Source: Emticicia agri
Lineage (GTDB): Bacteria > Bacteroidota > Bacteroidia > Cytophagales > Spirosomataceae
DNA: 42,520 nucleotides
Assembly: GCA_945860265.1 (NCBI GenBank)
Contig: CAMAQF010000032.1
Span: forward strand, 1 to 42,520
Reading direction: 5' to 3'
Shown: one piece after another, positions 24,353-32,314 of the stretch
How positions within the stretch are numbered: the stretch's first letter is position 1
How the letters are laid out: every line of letters begins with the position of its first letter
Position numbers and translations under genes: made by a program
The notes under the pieces: generated by a model
What the model was told of the DNA's origin: nothing
What the model saw: only the letters and a program-made list of their open reading frames with translations
Databases searched by the model: none

Positions 24353-25369
24353 TTAAACCCCATCGATGAGTTGCTTTGCAGTGGCCATAGGATTATTTTC
24401 TGTCACTTCAAACGTTCTAATTTTTTCAGGGTCTCTTTTCGAGAGTCCGTGTAGATAAGCTTTGTCGTAATAATGAAGGGCAATGTCAGTTCCGACCGAA
24501 AAATCGCCTTGTGCTAATGCCTCAATAGCATCTTTATGTTGTTGCCCGCCGAGTCGTTTTGCAATTTTATCGGTAGCTTGTTTAAGTTCTTCAAACGAAA
24601 ACTGAGCGTATTCATTCATCAAACGCCCGATTCGGATCTCTTTTTTAACATCAATGAAGGCAACGTTCGTCATTCGCATTTGTTGCCAAAGTCCCTCAGG
24701 AAGATTACAGCAACCTACGTTTTTGCTTTCATCTTCCACCCAAATGCGGCGAGAAGTATCTAACTTGGAGAGTTTCTCGAAAAGCATATTTTCAAAATGC
24801 TCCGTCATTGGTTGCGGAGCTTGTCCGAGCATTCCAAATGCTGAGCCTTTATGATTAGCCAAGCCTTCTAAATCTAAAATTTGTTCCCCTTGTTTTTCAA
24901 GTTCATATAAAATCTCTGTTTTTCCGCTGCCTGTTTTTCCACCTAAAATAATGATATTGAGCGGTTTACGAAATTGTTCTAAAATAAAATTTCGGTAAGA
25001 TTTATAGCCCCCAACCAAAAGCGAAACCTTCATTCCTGCCGAACTAAGTAGCGTTGCAAAGCTTCCACTTCGCATTCCACCACGCCAACAATGCACCAAA
25101 ATCTCTTTTTCAGGAGCAATTTTATTAGCTTTTTTTACAAAACCAGATAGTTTAGTCCCAACTATATCAAGACCCAACAAGAAAGCTGACTCTTTTCCAA
25201 CTCGCTTGTAGCGAGTACCCACTTCTGCTCGTTCGTGATTCTCGAACAAAGGAATATTCACCGCCCCAACAATATGCCCACGTTCAAACTCACCCGGCGA
25301 ACGCACATCAATTATTGGAAGCGTTTGTGCTTTTTCAAGAAACTGCTCTACTGAAAGTGGTTTTGTCAT
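24353..25369 (-). CDS. mnmH: tRNA 2-selenouridine(34) synthase
   Basis: A 338-residue protein that replaces sulfur by selenium in the wobble 2-thiouridine of tRNA, through a geranylated intermediate. It has a rhodanese domain (about residues 5-130) with LPIIDVRSPGEFERGHIVGAVNIPL and the active-site loop ILVHCWRGGMRSG (Cys94). A P-loop domain follows (GGKTGSGKT, 143-151), then ILDLEGLANHKGSAFGMLGQAPQP, a family hallmark. The start is the ATG of MTKPLSVEQF, since the upstream in-frame residues are hydrophobic and unlike the family. selD is not in the window. If the genome lacks selD, the enzyme may only geranylate 2-thiouridine. Confidence 0.93.
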   Translation of the reverse strand: MTKPLSVEQFLEKAQTLPIIDVRSPGEFERGHIVGAVNIPLFENHERAEVGTRYKRVGKESAFLLGLDIVGTKLSGFVKKANKIAPEKEILVHCWRGGMRSGSFATLLSSAGMKVSLLVGGYKSYRNFILEQFRKPLNIIILGGKTGSGKTEILYELEKQGEQILDLEGLANHKGSAFGMLGQAPQPMTEHFENMLFEKLSKLDTSRRIWVEDESKNVGCCNLPEGLWQQMRMTNVAFIDVKKEIRIGRLMNEYAQFSFEELKQATDKIAKRLGGQQHKDAIEALAQGDFSVGTDIALHYYDKAYLHGLSKRDPEKIRTFEVTENNPMATAKQLIDGV

Positions 25370-25459
25370 TTTTTTATATGTCAATATAAAATAAATCAAT
25401 CGATTTTATTAATAAAAGACAGATTATTCACTCATTCTATCACTCAATCATTCATTTTT

Positions 25460-26176
25460 CTACTCCAATTCACGCAAATATAGCTGAATTGTATTTTCCA
25501 AACCCAAATAAAGAGCATCACAGATAAGAGCGTGCCCAATTGATACTTCAAGAAGATTCGGAATATTTTGTTTGAAATAACGAAGATTTTCTAAACTTAG
25601 GTCGTGGCCAGCATTTATGCCAAGACCAACTTGGTCGGCCACTTTTGCGGCACTAACGTAGTCTTTTATGGCAGCTTCACGGTTTTTGAAAAAATCGTGG
25701 GCGTAACTTTCGGTATAAAGCTCAATTCGGTCAGTATCTGTTTCGACTGCCCCTTCAACCATTGCCTCGATTGGATCGACGAAAATAGAGACCCTACAAC
25801 CCGCACTTTTGAAGCTTGCAACCAAATCTTTTAATAATTCTTTGTGCTTAATTGTATCCCAACCTGCGTTTGAAGTTAAGGCATTAAGTGCATCGGGAAC
25901 GAGCGTTACTTGGGTCGGCTTATTGGCAAGTACCAACTCTACAAATTTCTTTTCGGTAGGATTTCCTTCTATATTAAACTCTGTCGTAACGATTGCTTTC
26001 AGGTCATAGACATCCTGATAACGTATATGTCTTTCGTCAGGGCGTGGGTGAACCGTGATTCCCTCTGCCCCAAATTTTTCACAATCAATTGCCACCTGCA
26101 CCACATTCGGTTGGCTTCCGCCTCGTGAGTTTCGCAAGGTCGCAATTTTATTGATATTGACTGATAATTTCGTCAT
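25460..26176 (-). CDS. pdxJ: Pyridoxine 5'-phosphate synthase
   Basis: A 238-residue TIM-barrel enzyme, standard PdxJ length. It condenses 3-amino-2-oxopropyl phosphate with deoxyxylulose 5-phosphate to form pyridoxine 5'-phosphate in the DXP-dependent vitamin B6 pathway. Motifs include [17 protein letters not shown] at the N-terminus, [48 protein letters not shown] and [14 protein letters not shown] near the C-terminus, where the catalytic His lies. The start codon is one base from the stop of a 41-codon open frame upstream, which may be translationally coupled. The gap to mnmH downstream is about 90 bp, so the two may be co-transcribed. Confidence 0.96.
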   Translation of the reverse strand: MTKLSVNINKIATLRNSRGGSQPNVVQVAIDCEKFGAEGITVHPRPDERHIRYQDVYDLKAIVTTEFNIEGNPTEKKFVELVLANKPTQVTLVPDALNALTSNAGWDTIKHKELLKDLVASFKSAGCRVSIFVDPIEAMVEGAVETDTDRIELYTESYAHDFFKNREAAIKDYVSAAKVADQVGLGINAGHDLSLENLRYFKQNIPNLLEVSIGHALICDALYLGLENTIQLYLRELE

Positions 26177-26177
26177 G

Positions 26178-26303
26178 CTATTTATTAATTTGTTTTGTAA
26201 AAATCATACTCTTTTCTAACAAATAACGACCACGAGTTTGAGCACCGTAATAAGACATGCGAAATTTGTCGCTTTTTCCTCCGATTGCCTTTACAAGTTT
26301 CAT
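26178..26303 (-). CDS. Possible 41-residue basic protein directly upstream of pdxJ
   Basis: A complete ATG-to-TAG frame of 41 codons starting [20 protein letters not shown] and continuing [21 protein letters not shown]. It is strongly basic, has no signal peptide and belongs to no family I recognise. Its stop codon lies one base before the pdxJ ATG, a spacing typical of coupled genes, and the peptide is not low-complexity. It could be a small conserved protein, a leader peptide or chance; only comparison with relatives can decide. Confidence 0.4.
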   Translation of the reverse strand: MKLVKAIGGKSDKFRMSYYGAQTRGRYLLEKSMIFTKQINK

Positions 26304-26411
26304 TTTTTGGTATTAGTAACTATTTTCGCTTACTTTGACCAGATTTTTGTCAGAACTTTGTATTGATGTGCAATTAAATAACTGATTTGTAACCAAAATC
26401 AGTTCCCAATT

Positions 26412-26570
26412 TTACCAAAATAATACTCGAGTTTGATTTTTTAATTTTGCTTGAATATCGCCACAACTATTATGAATTAACTTGGCTGGCAAATAACTCT
26501 TTTGGGGAGTAGCAAACACATTCAAAGTAAACAACACAATATATACGGCAATTAAGCTTAAAACATGCAT
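26412..26570 (-). CDS. Possible short exported peptide (52 residues)
   Basis: The frame from MHVLSLIAVYIVLFTLNVFA gives a plausible signal peptide followed by about 32 residues (TPQKSYLPAKLIHNSCGDIQ...) with one Cys. It lies between pdxJ and the YqeY gene in otherwise empty DNA. No family resemblance and no promoter element was seen, so it may be spurious. Confidence 0.25.
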   Translation of the reverse strand: MHVLSLIAVYIVLFTLNVFATPQKSYLPAKLIHNSCGDIQAKLKNQTRVLFW

Positions 26571-26687
26571 ATTAGTTTGATGGTTTGGTAAAGAAAATAT
26601 GTCCGTTGTTATTAGGTGTTCCAAAAAATTATCAGACGCATACAACATTAATTTTCATTAAAATAATACAATTAATTCTCAAAAAAA

Positions 26688-27137
26688 ATGTCTTTAAAAA
26701 CAACAATTGACGCCCAAATAAAAGCAGCCATGCTTGCTCGTGAATCTGCTAGATTAATGGCTCTTCGTGATATAAAAAAAGTAATTTTGTTAGAAGAAAC
26801 GAAGGAAGGAAAAACAGGCGATTTGACGACTGAAGAAGAAACAAAATTACTTACGAAAGCCGCTAAACAAAGAAGAGATTCGGCAGATATTTATCGTCAA
26901 CAAAACCGTCCTGACCTTTTGGAGAAAGAATTAGCCGAATTGACGGTTATCGAAGAGTTTTTGCCAAAACAGCTCTCAGAAGACGAACTAAAAGCCAAAT
27001 TAGAAGAAATCAAGGCTCGTGTAGGAGCCTCTGCTCCATCAGATATGGGTAAAATGATGGGCGTAGCTTCTAAAGAACTCGCAGGCATTGCCGACGGAAA
27101 AACTATTTCGGCAATGGTGAAAGCTCTTTTGGCATAG
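26688..27137 (+). CDS. GatB/YqeY domain-containing protein
   Basis: A 149-residue stand-alone YqeY protein, the usual length. It is entirely helical: MSLKTTIDAQIKAAMLARESARLMALRDIKKVI, then EEETKLLTKAAKQRRDSADIYRQQNRPDLLEKELAELTVIEEFLPKQLSEDEL, and GKMMGVASKELAGIADGKTISAMVKALLA at the end, matching the GatB C-terminal tRNA-binding fold. The exact role of free YqeY is unsettled; a tRNA-related or amidotransferase-like helper function is usually assumed. It has no operon partner and is followed by a dispersed palindromic repeat. Confidence 0.93.
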   Translation: MSLKTTIDAQIKAAMLARESARLMALRDIKKVILLEETKEGKTGDLTTEEETKLLTKAAKQRRDSADIYRQQNRPDLLEKELAELTVIEEFLPKQLSEDELKAKLEEIKARVGASAPSDMGKMMGVASKELAGIADGKTISAMVKALLA

Positions 27138-27146
27138 TTTTCGGGG

Positions 27147-27199
27147 TTTCGACTTCGCTCAACCACCGAAATAAAAATGGTGCCTGAGCGTAGTCGAAG
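27147..27199. repeat. Dispersed inverted repeat TTCGACTTCGCTCA / TGAGCGTAGTCGAA
   Basis: Left arm 27147-27167 (TTTCGACTTCGCTCAACCACC) and right arm 27179-27199 (GGTGCCTGAGCGTAGTCGAAG) form an imperfect hairpin between convergent genes. The left arm recurs in the terminator at 18781. Words of this type (CTTCGACTACGCTCAG) are common intergenic repeats in Bacteroidota. Confidence 0.7.
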
Positions 27200-27207
27200 G
27201 CTCATTT

Positions 27208-27732
27208 TCAATGTAAATCCCTTCTCATCGCTACCATTCCCAAATATTTGGTTTTCATTTGCTCAAAATCAAGGAGTGAAGTTCCGCAAATTTCAAAGCC
27301 GAGACTTTCATAGAATCTAATAGCGTTTTGGCTACTGTCCATTGCTTTAAGCCATACATAATCTTTGTTTTGCCGAATCGCCATTTCGATGGCAAACTCC
27401 ATTATTTTTCTGCCAACTCCCCTACCAGTAGCTTCTTTTGTTAGGTATATTCTTTCTATTTCAAAGCCATTTCCTTCTTGACCAGTCAGTTGATTTTCGG
27501 GGCGAAGTTTTAGAAATCCAACTGGATTTTCATCAAGAATTGCAAAGAAAAACTGATTTTTTGTATTAGATAATTCTTCACTTAATTGATTGATGTTGAA
27601 GCATTTATGGGCATACCATTCGCCTTCATCATACCAAAGGTGTCGATAATGGTCAAAATATGCCCTAGTAGCAATATCAGAGAATTTTTCAACTTCCGAA
27701 ATGCTAATTTTTTCAATTTTTAGGTTCATCAT
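27208..27732 (-). CDS. GNAT family N-acetyltransferase (second of a tandem pair)
   Basis: A 174-residue GCN5-related acetyltransferase. Motif A is ERIYLTKEATGRGVGRKIMEFAIEMA, containing the acetyl-CoA pyrophosphate loop (R-G-V-G-R), and motif B is DYVWLKAMDSSQNAIRFYESLGFEICG. The acceptor substrate cannot be predicted. The start overlaps the stop of the upstream GNAT gene (ATGATG over TGA), so the two are translationally coupled. The two proteins share order and several motifs, which suggests an ancient tandem duplication. Either of two adjacent ATG codons may be used. Confidence 0.88.
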   Translation of the reverse strand: MMNLKIEKISISEVEKFSDIATRAYFDHYRHLWYDEGEWYAHKCFNINQLSEELSNTKNQFFFAILDENPVGFLKLRPENQLTGQEGNGFEIERIYLTKEATGRGVGRKIMEFAIEMAIRQNKDYVWLKAMDSSQNAIRFYESLGFEICGTSLLDFEQMKTKYLGMVAMRRDLH

Positions 27733-28244
27733 AAATCTTTTTTCATCGTAAAATCGGTCTGCATATCTGTTCCTAACACAAAAACGTGTTTGTCAAGAAA
27801 CTCAAAGCCCATTTTTTTATAAAACTGTATCGCATTGGGGTTATTTTCCCAGACTCCGAGCCAAATTGTTTCAAAACTATTTTCTTTTGCCCAATTCATG
27901 CAGAAATCCATTAGTTTACGACCCAACTGCTGTCCATGCAGGTTTTTATCGATATAAAAACGTTCAATCTCGACAACCCTATTGCCTTCCAAACCTTTTG
28001 TACTATGTTCTTTTACGAGCTTTGCAAAAGCAACAATTTGTGTCTCAAATTCGATAACAAAATATTGATTTTTAAGACTTTGCAAATCTGCTAAAATTGC
28101 TACTGATGAAAAATTTTTAGCCACATGGATTTCCATGTTTTCGGGTGTGTTTAATGCTGCGTAGGTATCACGGAAGGTATTCTCAGCCAATACACTAATA
28201 GCTTCGGTATCGTCGATTGTTGCAAATCTGAAACTAAAATTCAT
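27729..28244 (-). CDS. GNAT family N-acetyltransferase (first of a tandem pair)
   Basis: A 171-residue GNAT enzyme starting MNFSFRFATIDDTEAISVLAENTFRDTYAALNT, a typical GNAT opening. The acetyl-CoA loop is IDKNLHGQQLGRKLMDFCMNWA, and the C-terminal signature is TIWLGVWENNPNAIQFYKKMGFEFLDKHVFVLGTDMQTDFTM. This ending resembles spermine/spermidine-type or small-molecule acetyltransferases of Bacteroidota, but the substrate is unknown. Its last bases overlap the following GNAT gene by four nucleotides, so the pair forms one operon. Confidence 0.88.
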   Translation of the reverse strand: MNFSFRFATIDDTEAISVLAENTFRDTYAALNTPENMEIHVAKNFSSVAILADLQSLKNQYFVIEFETQIVAFAKLVKEHSTKGLEGNRVVEIERFYIDKNLHGQQLGRKLMDFCMNWAKENSFETIWLGVWENNPNAIQFYKKMGFEFLDKHVFVLGTDMQTDFTMKKDL

Positions 28245-28368
28245 GGGTTATTTCTAATACTATTTGGTTTTTGAAAAATTTAAGAATAAGACTTCTTTTT
28301 CGACGAGTATAATATTCGTTTCACAAATATTATAGAAATATTCTTCACCATCATTCTATTATTTTCTT

Positions 28369-28376
28369 TATCTTTG
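28369..28376 (+). promoter_or_regulatory. -7 element (TATCTTTG) for the DUF5009 gene
   Basis: TATCTTTG fits TAnnTTTG and lies 24 bp before the ATG at 28401. It overlaps an upstream in-frame TTG, which supports the ATG as the real start. No clear -33 TTG. Confidence 0.5.
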
Positions 28377-28400
28377 AAATATAACCCTAATCTATATAAA

Positions 28401-29513
28401 ATGAGTAATCAGACTAGCTCACAAAGACTTTATTCGCTCGATGCCTTACGAGGTTTTGATATGTTTTGGATTATGGGCGGCGAGGATTTTATTCACGAAT
28501 TAGCTCATGCCACCCATCACCCAGCTGCTGTTTGGATGGCGGCTCAGCTTTCACATGTTGCATGGAACGGTTTTCGCTTTTATGACCTCATTTTTCCATT
28601 ATTTTTATTTATTTCGGGCGTTTCAACCCCATACTCAGTTGGGCGTGAAATTGATAAAGGTGTCGAAAACCGCAAAATTGTCCTACGAATCATTAAGCGA
28701 GGACTCATTTTGGTGCTTCTAGGTGTAATTTATAATAATGGTTTACAGATAACAGAGCTTTCACAGATACGTTTTCCGAGCGTGCTGGGGCGTATTGGTT
28801 TGGCTTATATGTTTGCCTGCATTATTTATGTGTATGCAAGCCAACGTTTTCAGTATGTATGGTTTGTAGGTATTTTGATTAGCTATTGGCTAATTATGAA
28901 ATTCGGTGCGGCTCCAGGTTTTGTGGCTGGCGATTTGACAATTCAAGGTAATTTTGCTTCGTGGGTTGACCGCACGGTGCTTCCTGGCCGATTACACCTT
29001 GTCATTCATGACCCCGAAGGGCTTTTCTCGACACTTCCTGCTATTTGTACTGGTTTGTTGGGAATTTTTGCAGGAAATTTCCTTAAAAATAATGCAACGA
29101 AAACTCCTACTCAAAAGGCTGCAACTTTGGCGATTGGAGGCTTACTTTGCTTAATCGTCGGTGGAATGTGGGGCTTGATTTTCCCAATTAACAAAAACCT
29201 CTGGACAAGTTCGTTTATGCTTTATACAGGTGGTTGTAGCCTAATTTTGTTGGCGATTTTCTACTTTATTATTGATGTGCTAAAATATCAACGTTGGGCA
29301 TTTTTCTTTACGATTATTGGCCTAAACTCTATTTTGATTTATATGTCGGTCAAAGTTATTGACTGGAATTATGCATCAGAAGGGCTTTTTCAATGGCTGG
29401 GGCAGCTTTTTGGTGAAAACTACTATGGTGTTGTGATTACTTTAGCGGTTATTGGCGTGAAATGGGCTTTTCTGAGAGCAATGTATCATTATAAGATTTT
29501 CTTGAGGGTTTAG
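28401..29513 (+). CDS. DUF5009 / heparan-glucosaminide acetyltransferase-like membrane protein
   Basis: A 370-residue polytopic membrane protein with about 9-10 helices. The N-terminus QRLYSLDALRGFDMFWIMGGE is the hallmark of the acyltransferase_3/YeiB-like group (S-L-D-A-L-R-G-F-D), and AQLSHVAWNGFRFYDLIFPLFLFISGVSTPYSV carries a conserved His and Asp. Homologues include human HGSNAT, which acetylates terminal glucosamine across the membrane, and NagX of bacterial GlcNAc clusters. No sugar-utilisation genes are adjacent here, so the substrate is open. It may acetylate an envelope glycan. Confidence 0.85.
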   Translation: MSNQTSSQRLYSLDALRGFDMFWIMGGEDFIHELAHATHHPAAVWMAAQLSHVAWNGFRFYDLIFPLFLFISGVSTPYSVGREIDKGVENRKIVLRIIKRGLILVLLGVIYNNGLQITELSQIRFPSVLGRIGLAYMFACIIYVYASQRFQYVWFVGILISYWLIMKFGAAPGFVAGDLTIQGNFASWVDRTVLPGRLHLVIHDPEGLFSTLPAICTGLLGIFAGNFLKNNATKTPTQKAATLAIGGLLCLIVGGMWGLIFPINKNLWTSSFMLYTGGCSLILLAIFYFIIDVLKYQRWAFFFTIIGLNSILIYMSVKVIDWNYASEGLFQWLGQLFGENYYGVVITLAVIGVKWAFLRAMYHYKIFLRV

Positions 29514-29617
29514 GCTCTGGCTTTGTTATTATTTGTTAATAAAAAACTTTTTATCGCTGACCAACATATTTAAATATGAAGGTTTCACAAAGAATAATAA
29601 CAAAAAACGCTATAAAA

Positions 29618-30385
29618 ATGAAGATTACGAGTTTATTGAGTATCATTTTATTTACGGTAAGCAGTTGTTTTGCTGTAAACGCTCCGACATCGAACGCTGA
29701 GCCAATTAGCCATGAAATTTGGAATGGTTTATTGAAAAAACACGTCGATGCCAAAGGATTTGTTGATTATGCGGGTTTTAAGAAAGACCAAATAGAATTG
29801 AAAAAGTATTTGACTTTGGTGGAAAACAATGCTCCTGGCGATAAATGGAGCAAAGATGAAAAACTGGCTTATTGGATAAATGCTTATAATGCTTTTACGA
29901 TACAGTTGATTTTAGATAATACTCAACACAAAATTAAAAGTATCAAGGATATAGGCGACAAGGTGAAAATTCCATTCGTCAATACTCCATGGGACGTTAA
30001 ATTTATCAATATTGGTGGAAAAAAAATGGATTTAAATAATATCGAACATGGTATTATCAGAAAAGATTTCAACGAGCCACGTATTCACTTTGCGTTGGTT
30101 TGTGCAGCAAAATCTTGTCCTCCGCTCAGAAACGAGGCATATATGGCAGCAAAACTTAACCAACAACTCGACGACCAAGGAGTAGATTTTTTGAATGATT
30201 CATACAAAAATCAAGTTTCTGCAAAAGAAGCCAAGCTCTCAAATCTCTTTAAGTGGTATGGTGGGGATTTTAAAGATAAAGCACCTATTTTAGATTGGGT
30301 CAATAAATATGCGAAGATCAAAACTAATAAAGACGCTTCAATTTCATATTTAGATTATAATTGGGAATTGAACGGAAAGTACTGA
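29618..30385 (+). CDS. DUF547 domain-containing exported protein
   Basis: A 255-residue protein with signal peptide MKITSLLSIILFTVSSCFAVNA; the Cys near residue 17 could alternatively be a lipidation site. The DUF547 domain spans most of the mature part: WSKDEKLAYWINAYNAFTIQLIL, NIGGKKMDLNNIEHGIIRKDFNEPRIHFALVCAAKSCPPLRNEAYMAAKLNQQLDDQ and KLSNLFKWYGGDF. The conserved CAAxSCPPL word is present. The function of the family is unknown; a peptidase-like or thiol-dependent activity has been suggested by the conserved Cys and His. An ATG 14 codons upstream would disrupt the signal peptide and is not preferred. Confidence 0.88.
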   Translation: MKITSLLSIILFTVSSCFAVNAPTSNAEPISHEIWNGLLKKHVDAKGFVDYAGFKKDQIELKKYLTLVENNAPGDKWSKDEKLAYWINAYNAFTIQLILDNTQHKIKSIKDIGDKVKIPFVNTPWDVKFINIGGKKMDLNNIEHGIIRKDFNEPRIHFALVCAAKSCPPLRNEAYMAAKLNQQLDDQGVDFLNDSYKNQVSAKEAKLSNLFKWYGGDFKDKAPILDWVNKYAKIKTNKDASISYLDYNWELNGKY

Positions 30386-30528
30386 TAATCAATAGATTTT
30401 GGTCAGCTGGCTTTTGCTGAGTTAATTATTGTGCAAAGTTGCGGTATTGTCGCATAGAAATGAAAAACCCTTCAAAAGTTTGATTTTGAGGGGGGAATAT
30501 TTAATAAATCCTCGTAATCATGTATTTA

Positions 30529-31113
30529 TCAGTGTGCTATTTTTGATAGAAACTTTGCGACTTGGAAGAATTCTATCTCACTAAGCACAAAGGAAGATTT
30601 ATCAATCTTAAAATAATACTGCATACCATTTTCATTCAATTCACCGCCAAAAGTTAGATTTTTAAATGATTCAGTTATTAAAATAGATGACACCTTTTGT
30701 TTAGATAAAGATACCTTAAACTCTCCAGAAGTTGTTAAAATTGAGCCAAAGAGTTTAGTAAATTCTGGAATTTCTTGAGCATTTATCTCACATACCCCCT
30801 CTAAAAACTCTTTCGAATAAATCTTATTATATGACAAACCCCATCCTCCAGAGTAAGCTGCTCCACCAATAGAATTTCCAACCTCTGTTTTTTTCATTTC
30901 TTGTGTAGAAATTATCAATTTATATATACTTTTGGTTGAATCAGGAAAGAGGTAGGTTCTGTAATATGCTATAGAAATTTCGCTATTATTCTTATCGTTG
31001 AGATATTGGCTTTTAATAAAGCTAATTTTACCCACTTCTTGTGTAATAGTTTGAGCCTTTAATGGTAGGTACAAAAAAGTGAGTAAATATGATAAAATTA
31101 TTGTATTTTTCAT
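30529..31113 (-). CDS. Exported protein of unknown function
   Basis: A 194-residue protein with signal peptide MKNTIILSYLLTFLYLPLKAQ. The mature part is probably beta-rich (ISIAYYRTYLFPDSTKSIYKLIISTQEM, then GGAAYSGGWGLSYNKIYSKEFLEG, then YYFKIDKSSFVLSEIEFFQVAKFLSKI). It contains one Cys and belongs to no family I recognise. It lies at the start of the accessory islet with xisHI and Uma2-type genes. The coding region looks normal for this genome, so it is a real but uncharacterised gene. Confidence 0.65.
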   Translation of the reverse strand: MKNTIILSYLLTFLYLPLKAQTITQEVGKISFIKSQYLNDKNNSEISIAYYRTYLFPDSTKSIYKLIISTQEMKKTEVGNSIGGAAYSGGWGLSYNKIYSKEFLEGVCEINAQEIPEFTKLFGSILTTSGEFKVSLSKQKVSSILITESFKNLTFGGELNENGMQYYFKIDKSSFVLSEIEFFQVAKFLSKIAH

Positions 31114-31204
31114 TTATAAGCGACGTTTTATTGCATTAATGGAGAAGTTTTTATTTCCCGTGTTCTCTCTTTTTTGAAAATTAGTTTATCTTTCTATAAG
31201 CTTT

Positions 31205-31546
31205 TTATGCCACAGCAAAACCCGAATGTTCACGAGCATACGGAGGAAGAAAACCAAGCACAATATCTTGTTTATTGATGCCATTTGCCATCAATTCATC
31301 AACTACTTCTCGCTCTGTGTTGTTGCATTGCATCCAAATTTTTTCGTTTTTAATTTCAAAATGAAAAAGTGGACCAAAAACAAAATGTTTTCCACGCCAA
31401 CCCGAAGAAAGTAGTTGAAAATTAAGGTTTTCTTTGTCAAATAAAATACTATATTCTATGGTGCTATCAAGCATTGGGGCGGTTTCGGCAAGATAATTAT
31501 TGAAAAAACTCAAAATCGCGTCACGATATTTAGCTATTTTATCCAT
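31205..31546 (-). CDS. xisI: XisI-family protein
   Basis: A 113-residue protein matching XisI, the fdxN-element excision controlling factor of cyanobacteria: MDKIAKYRDAILSFFNNYL, then LFDKENLNFQLLSSGWRGKHFVFGPLFHFEIKNEKIWMQCNNTEREVVDELMANGINKQDIVLGFLPPYAREHSGFAVA. In Anabaena, XisH and XisI are needed with the recombinase XisF for excision of a DNA element during heterocyst development. Here there is no recombinase and no fdxN element, so the pair must do something else. The gene overlaps xisH by 13 bp, so the two are co-translated. Orphan xisHI pairs outside cyanobacteria suggest a toxin/antitoxin-like or nuclease/immunity pair, which is inference. Confidence 0.88.
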   Translation of the reverse strand: MDKIAKYRDAILSFFNNYLAETAPMLDSTIEYSILFDKENLNFQLLSSGWRGKHFVFGPLFHFEIKNEKIWMQCNNTEREVVDELMANGINKQDIVLGFLPPYAREHSGFAVA

Positions 31547-31920
31547 TGTATAATTATGTTTTGTGTTGGTTCAAAAACCAAAATTTTCGCTTTTATTCTC
31601 TCCAAAGACTTCTGGATAATCGGTTTTAGAAAAAAACGTTCCCAAACTTCATCGGGTATTGCTAAAAAAAGAACTCTATTTGGGTCTGCTATTTCTAATG
31701 CAACTGCGTAATCATTAAATTGACCGACGGCTTTATGAAACTCATTGATTGTGGAAGGGCCAACAAAACTTTTTACTTCAATAGCAATTTTCAACTCGTC
31801 TTTTTCAGCAGCAATGAGTGGTTCGGCAGCAAAATCAATCTCATAACCAACATCATCAATTTTTACAGGATAGGGGTCATGCGTAATTAGCCACCCATCT
31901 TTTTCTAATGCTTCTCGCAC
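31534..31920 (-). CDS. xisH: XisH-family protein, start codon apparently lost (ATA)
   Basis: A XisH protein of 128 residues when read from the GTG. Typical XisH proteins begin with about M-A-x-D-x-Y/F-H-x-x-V-R-x-A-L-x-K-D-G-W. The frame here extends upstream of the GTG as I-A-R-D-F-Y-H-K-N-V-R-E-A-L-E-K-D-G-W, with ATA at 31945-31947 where the initiating ATG is expected and a stop two codons further up. The core GYEIDFAAEPLIAAEKDELKIAIEVKSF matches a PD-(D/E)xK nuclease-like pattern (with the GTG numbered 1: Asp29, Glu48, Lys50). Either ATA, the GTG or nothing is used; a base-calling error is also possible. Its 3' end overlaps xisI. Confidence 0.8.
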   Translation of the reverse strand: MREALEKDGWLITHDPYPVKIDDVGYEIDFAAEPLIAAEKDELKIAIEVKSFVGPSTINEFHKAVGQFNDYAVALEIADPNRVLFLAIPDEVWERFFLKPIIQKSLERIKAKILVFEPTQNIIIQWIK

Positions 31921-31995
31921 ATTTTTATGATAAAAATCTCTCGCTATTAATCAAATACATATTTAACGTTCTCCATGCCCCCAAAACTCACATTC

Positions 31996-32172
31996 TTACA
32001 AATTAGTTTTTTCTTCAGCATTTCTTCTTTTTAACTCCTCTATCGCTTTCTGAAATTCAGGGCTTTTAAAATCTTGTCTAATTTCCTCTTGCGTTTCCCT
32101 TTTACTTTCCATCAATTTTCGTGCGAAAGCAATGGCTTTTGGACTGCTGGTTTTAAAACTTATCGTTATCAT
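31996..32172 (-). CDS. Small charged protein (58 residues), antitoxin-like size
   Basis: Complete ATG-to-TAA frame of 58 codons: MITISFKTSSPKAIAFARKL, then MESKRETQEEIRQDFKSPEF, then QKAIEELKRRNAEEKTNL. A short beta strand is followed by long charged helices, a form common among small antitoxins, but I cannot assign it to a family. A good promoter (TTG-N21-TAAATTTG) lies directly upstream. That promoter region and the DNA just past the stop are both similar to the Uma2-family gene next door, so the gene may sit inside the scar of a Uma2 duplication. It could be co-transcribed with xisHI. Confidence 0.55.
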   Translation of the reverse strand: MITISFKTSSPKAIAFARKLMESKRETQEEIRQDFKSPEFQKAIEELKRRNAEEKTNL

Positions 32173-32189
32173 ATTAATCTAATTTTTTA

Positions 32190-32221
32190 CAAATTTAATC
32201 AGATTTTTGAGTTTCGCTCAA
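32190..32221 (-). promoter_or_regulatory. Bacteroidota promoter TTG-N21-TAAATTTG for the 58-residue ORF
   Basis: On the minus strand, TTG (32221-32219) and TAAATTTG (32197-32190) are separated by 21 bp. The block GCGAAACTCAAAAA...TTAAATTTGTA is nearly repeated upstream of the Uma2 gene. Confidence 0.65.
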
Positions 32222-32314
32222 TACTTTTCTTTCATAAAATCGAAAGCATTGACAGTTTCTTTTCTTTGCATTCGGTTTAAGCAGATGAATATCAAAATTT
32301 ACATGTCCATAGTT

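Noticed and set aside
31205..31947. fdxN-type excisable element controlled by xisHI
   Set aside because: No site-specific recombinase, no fdxN gene and no flanking attachment repeats are visible in the window.
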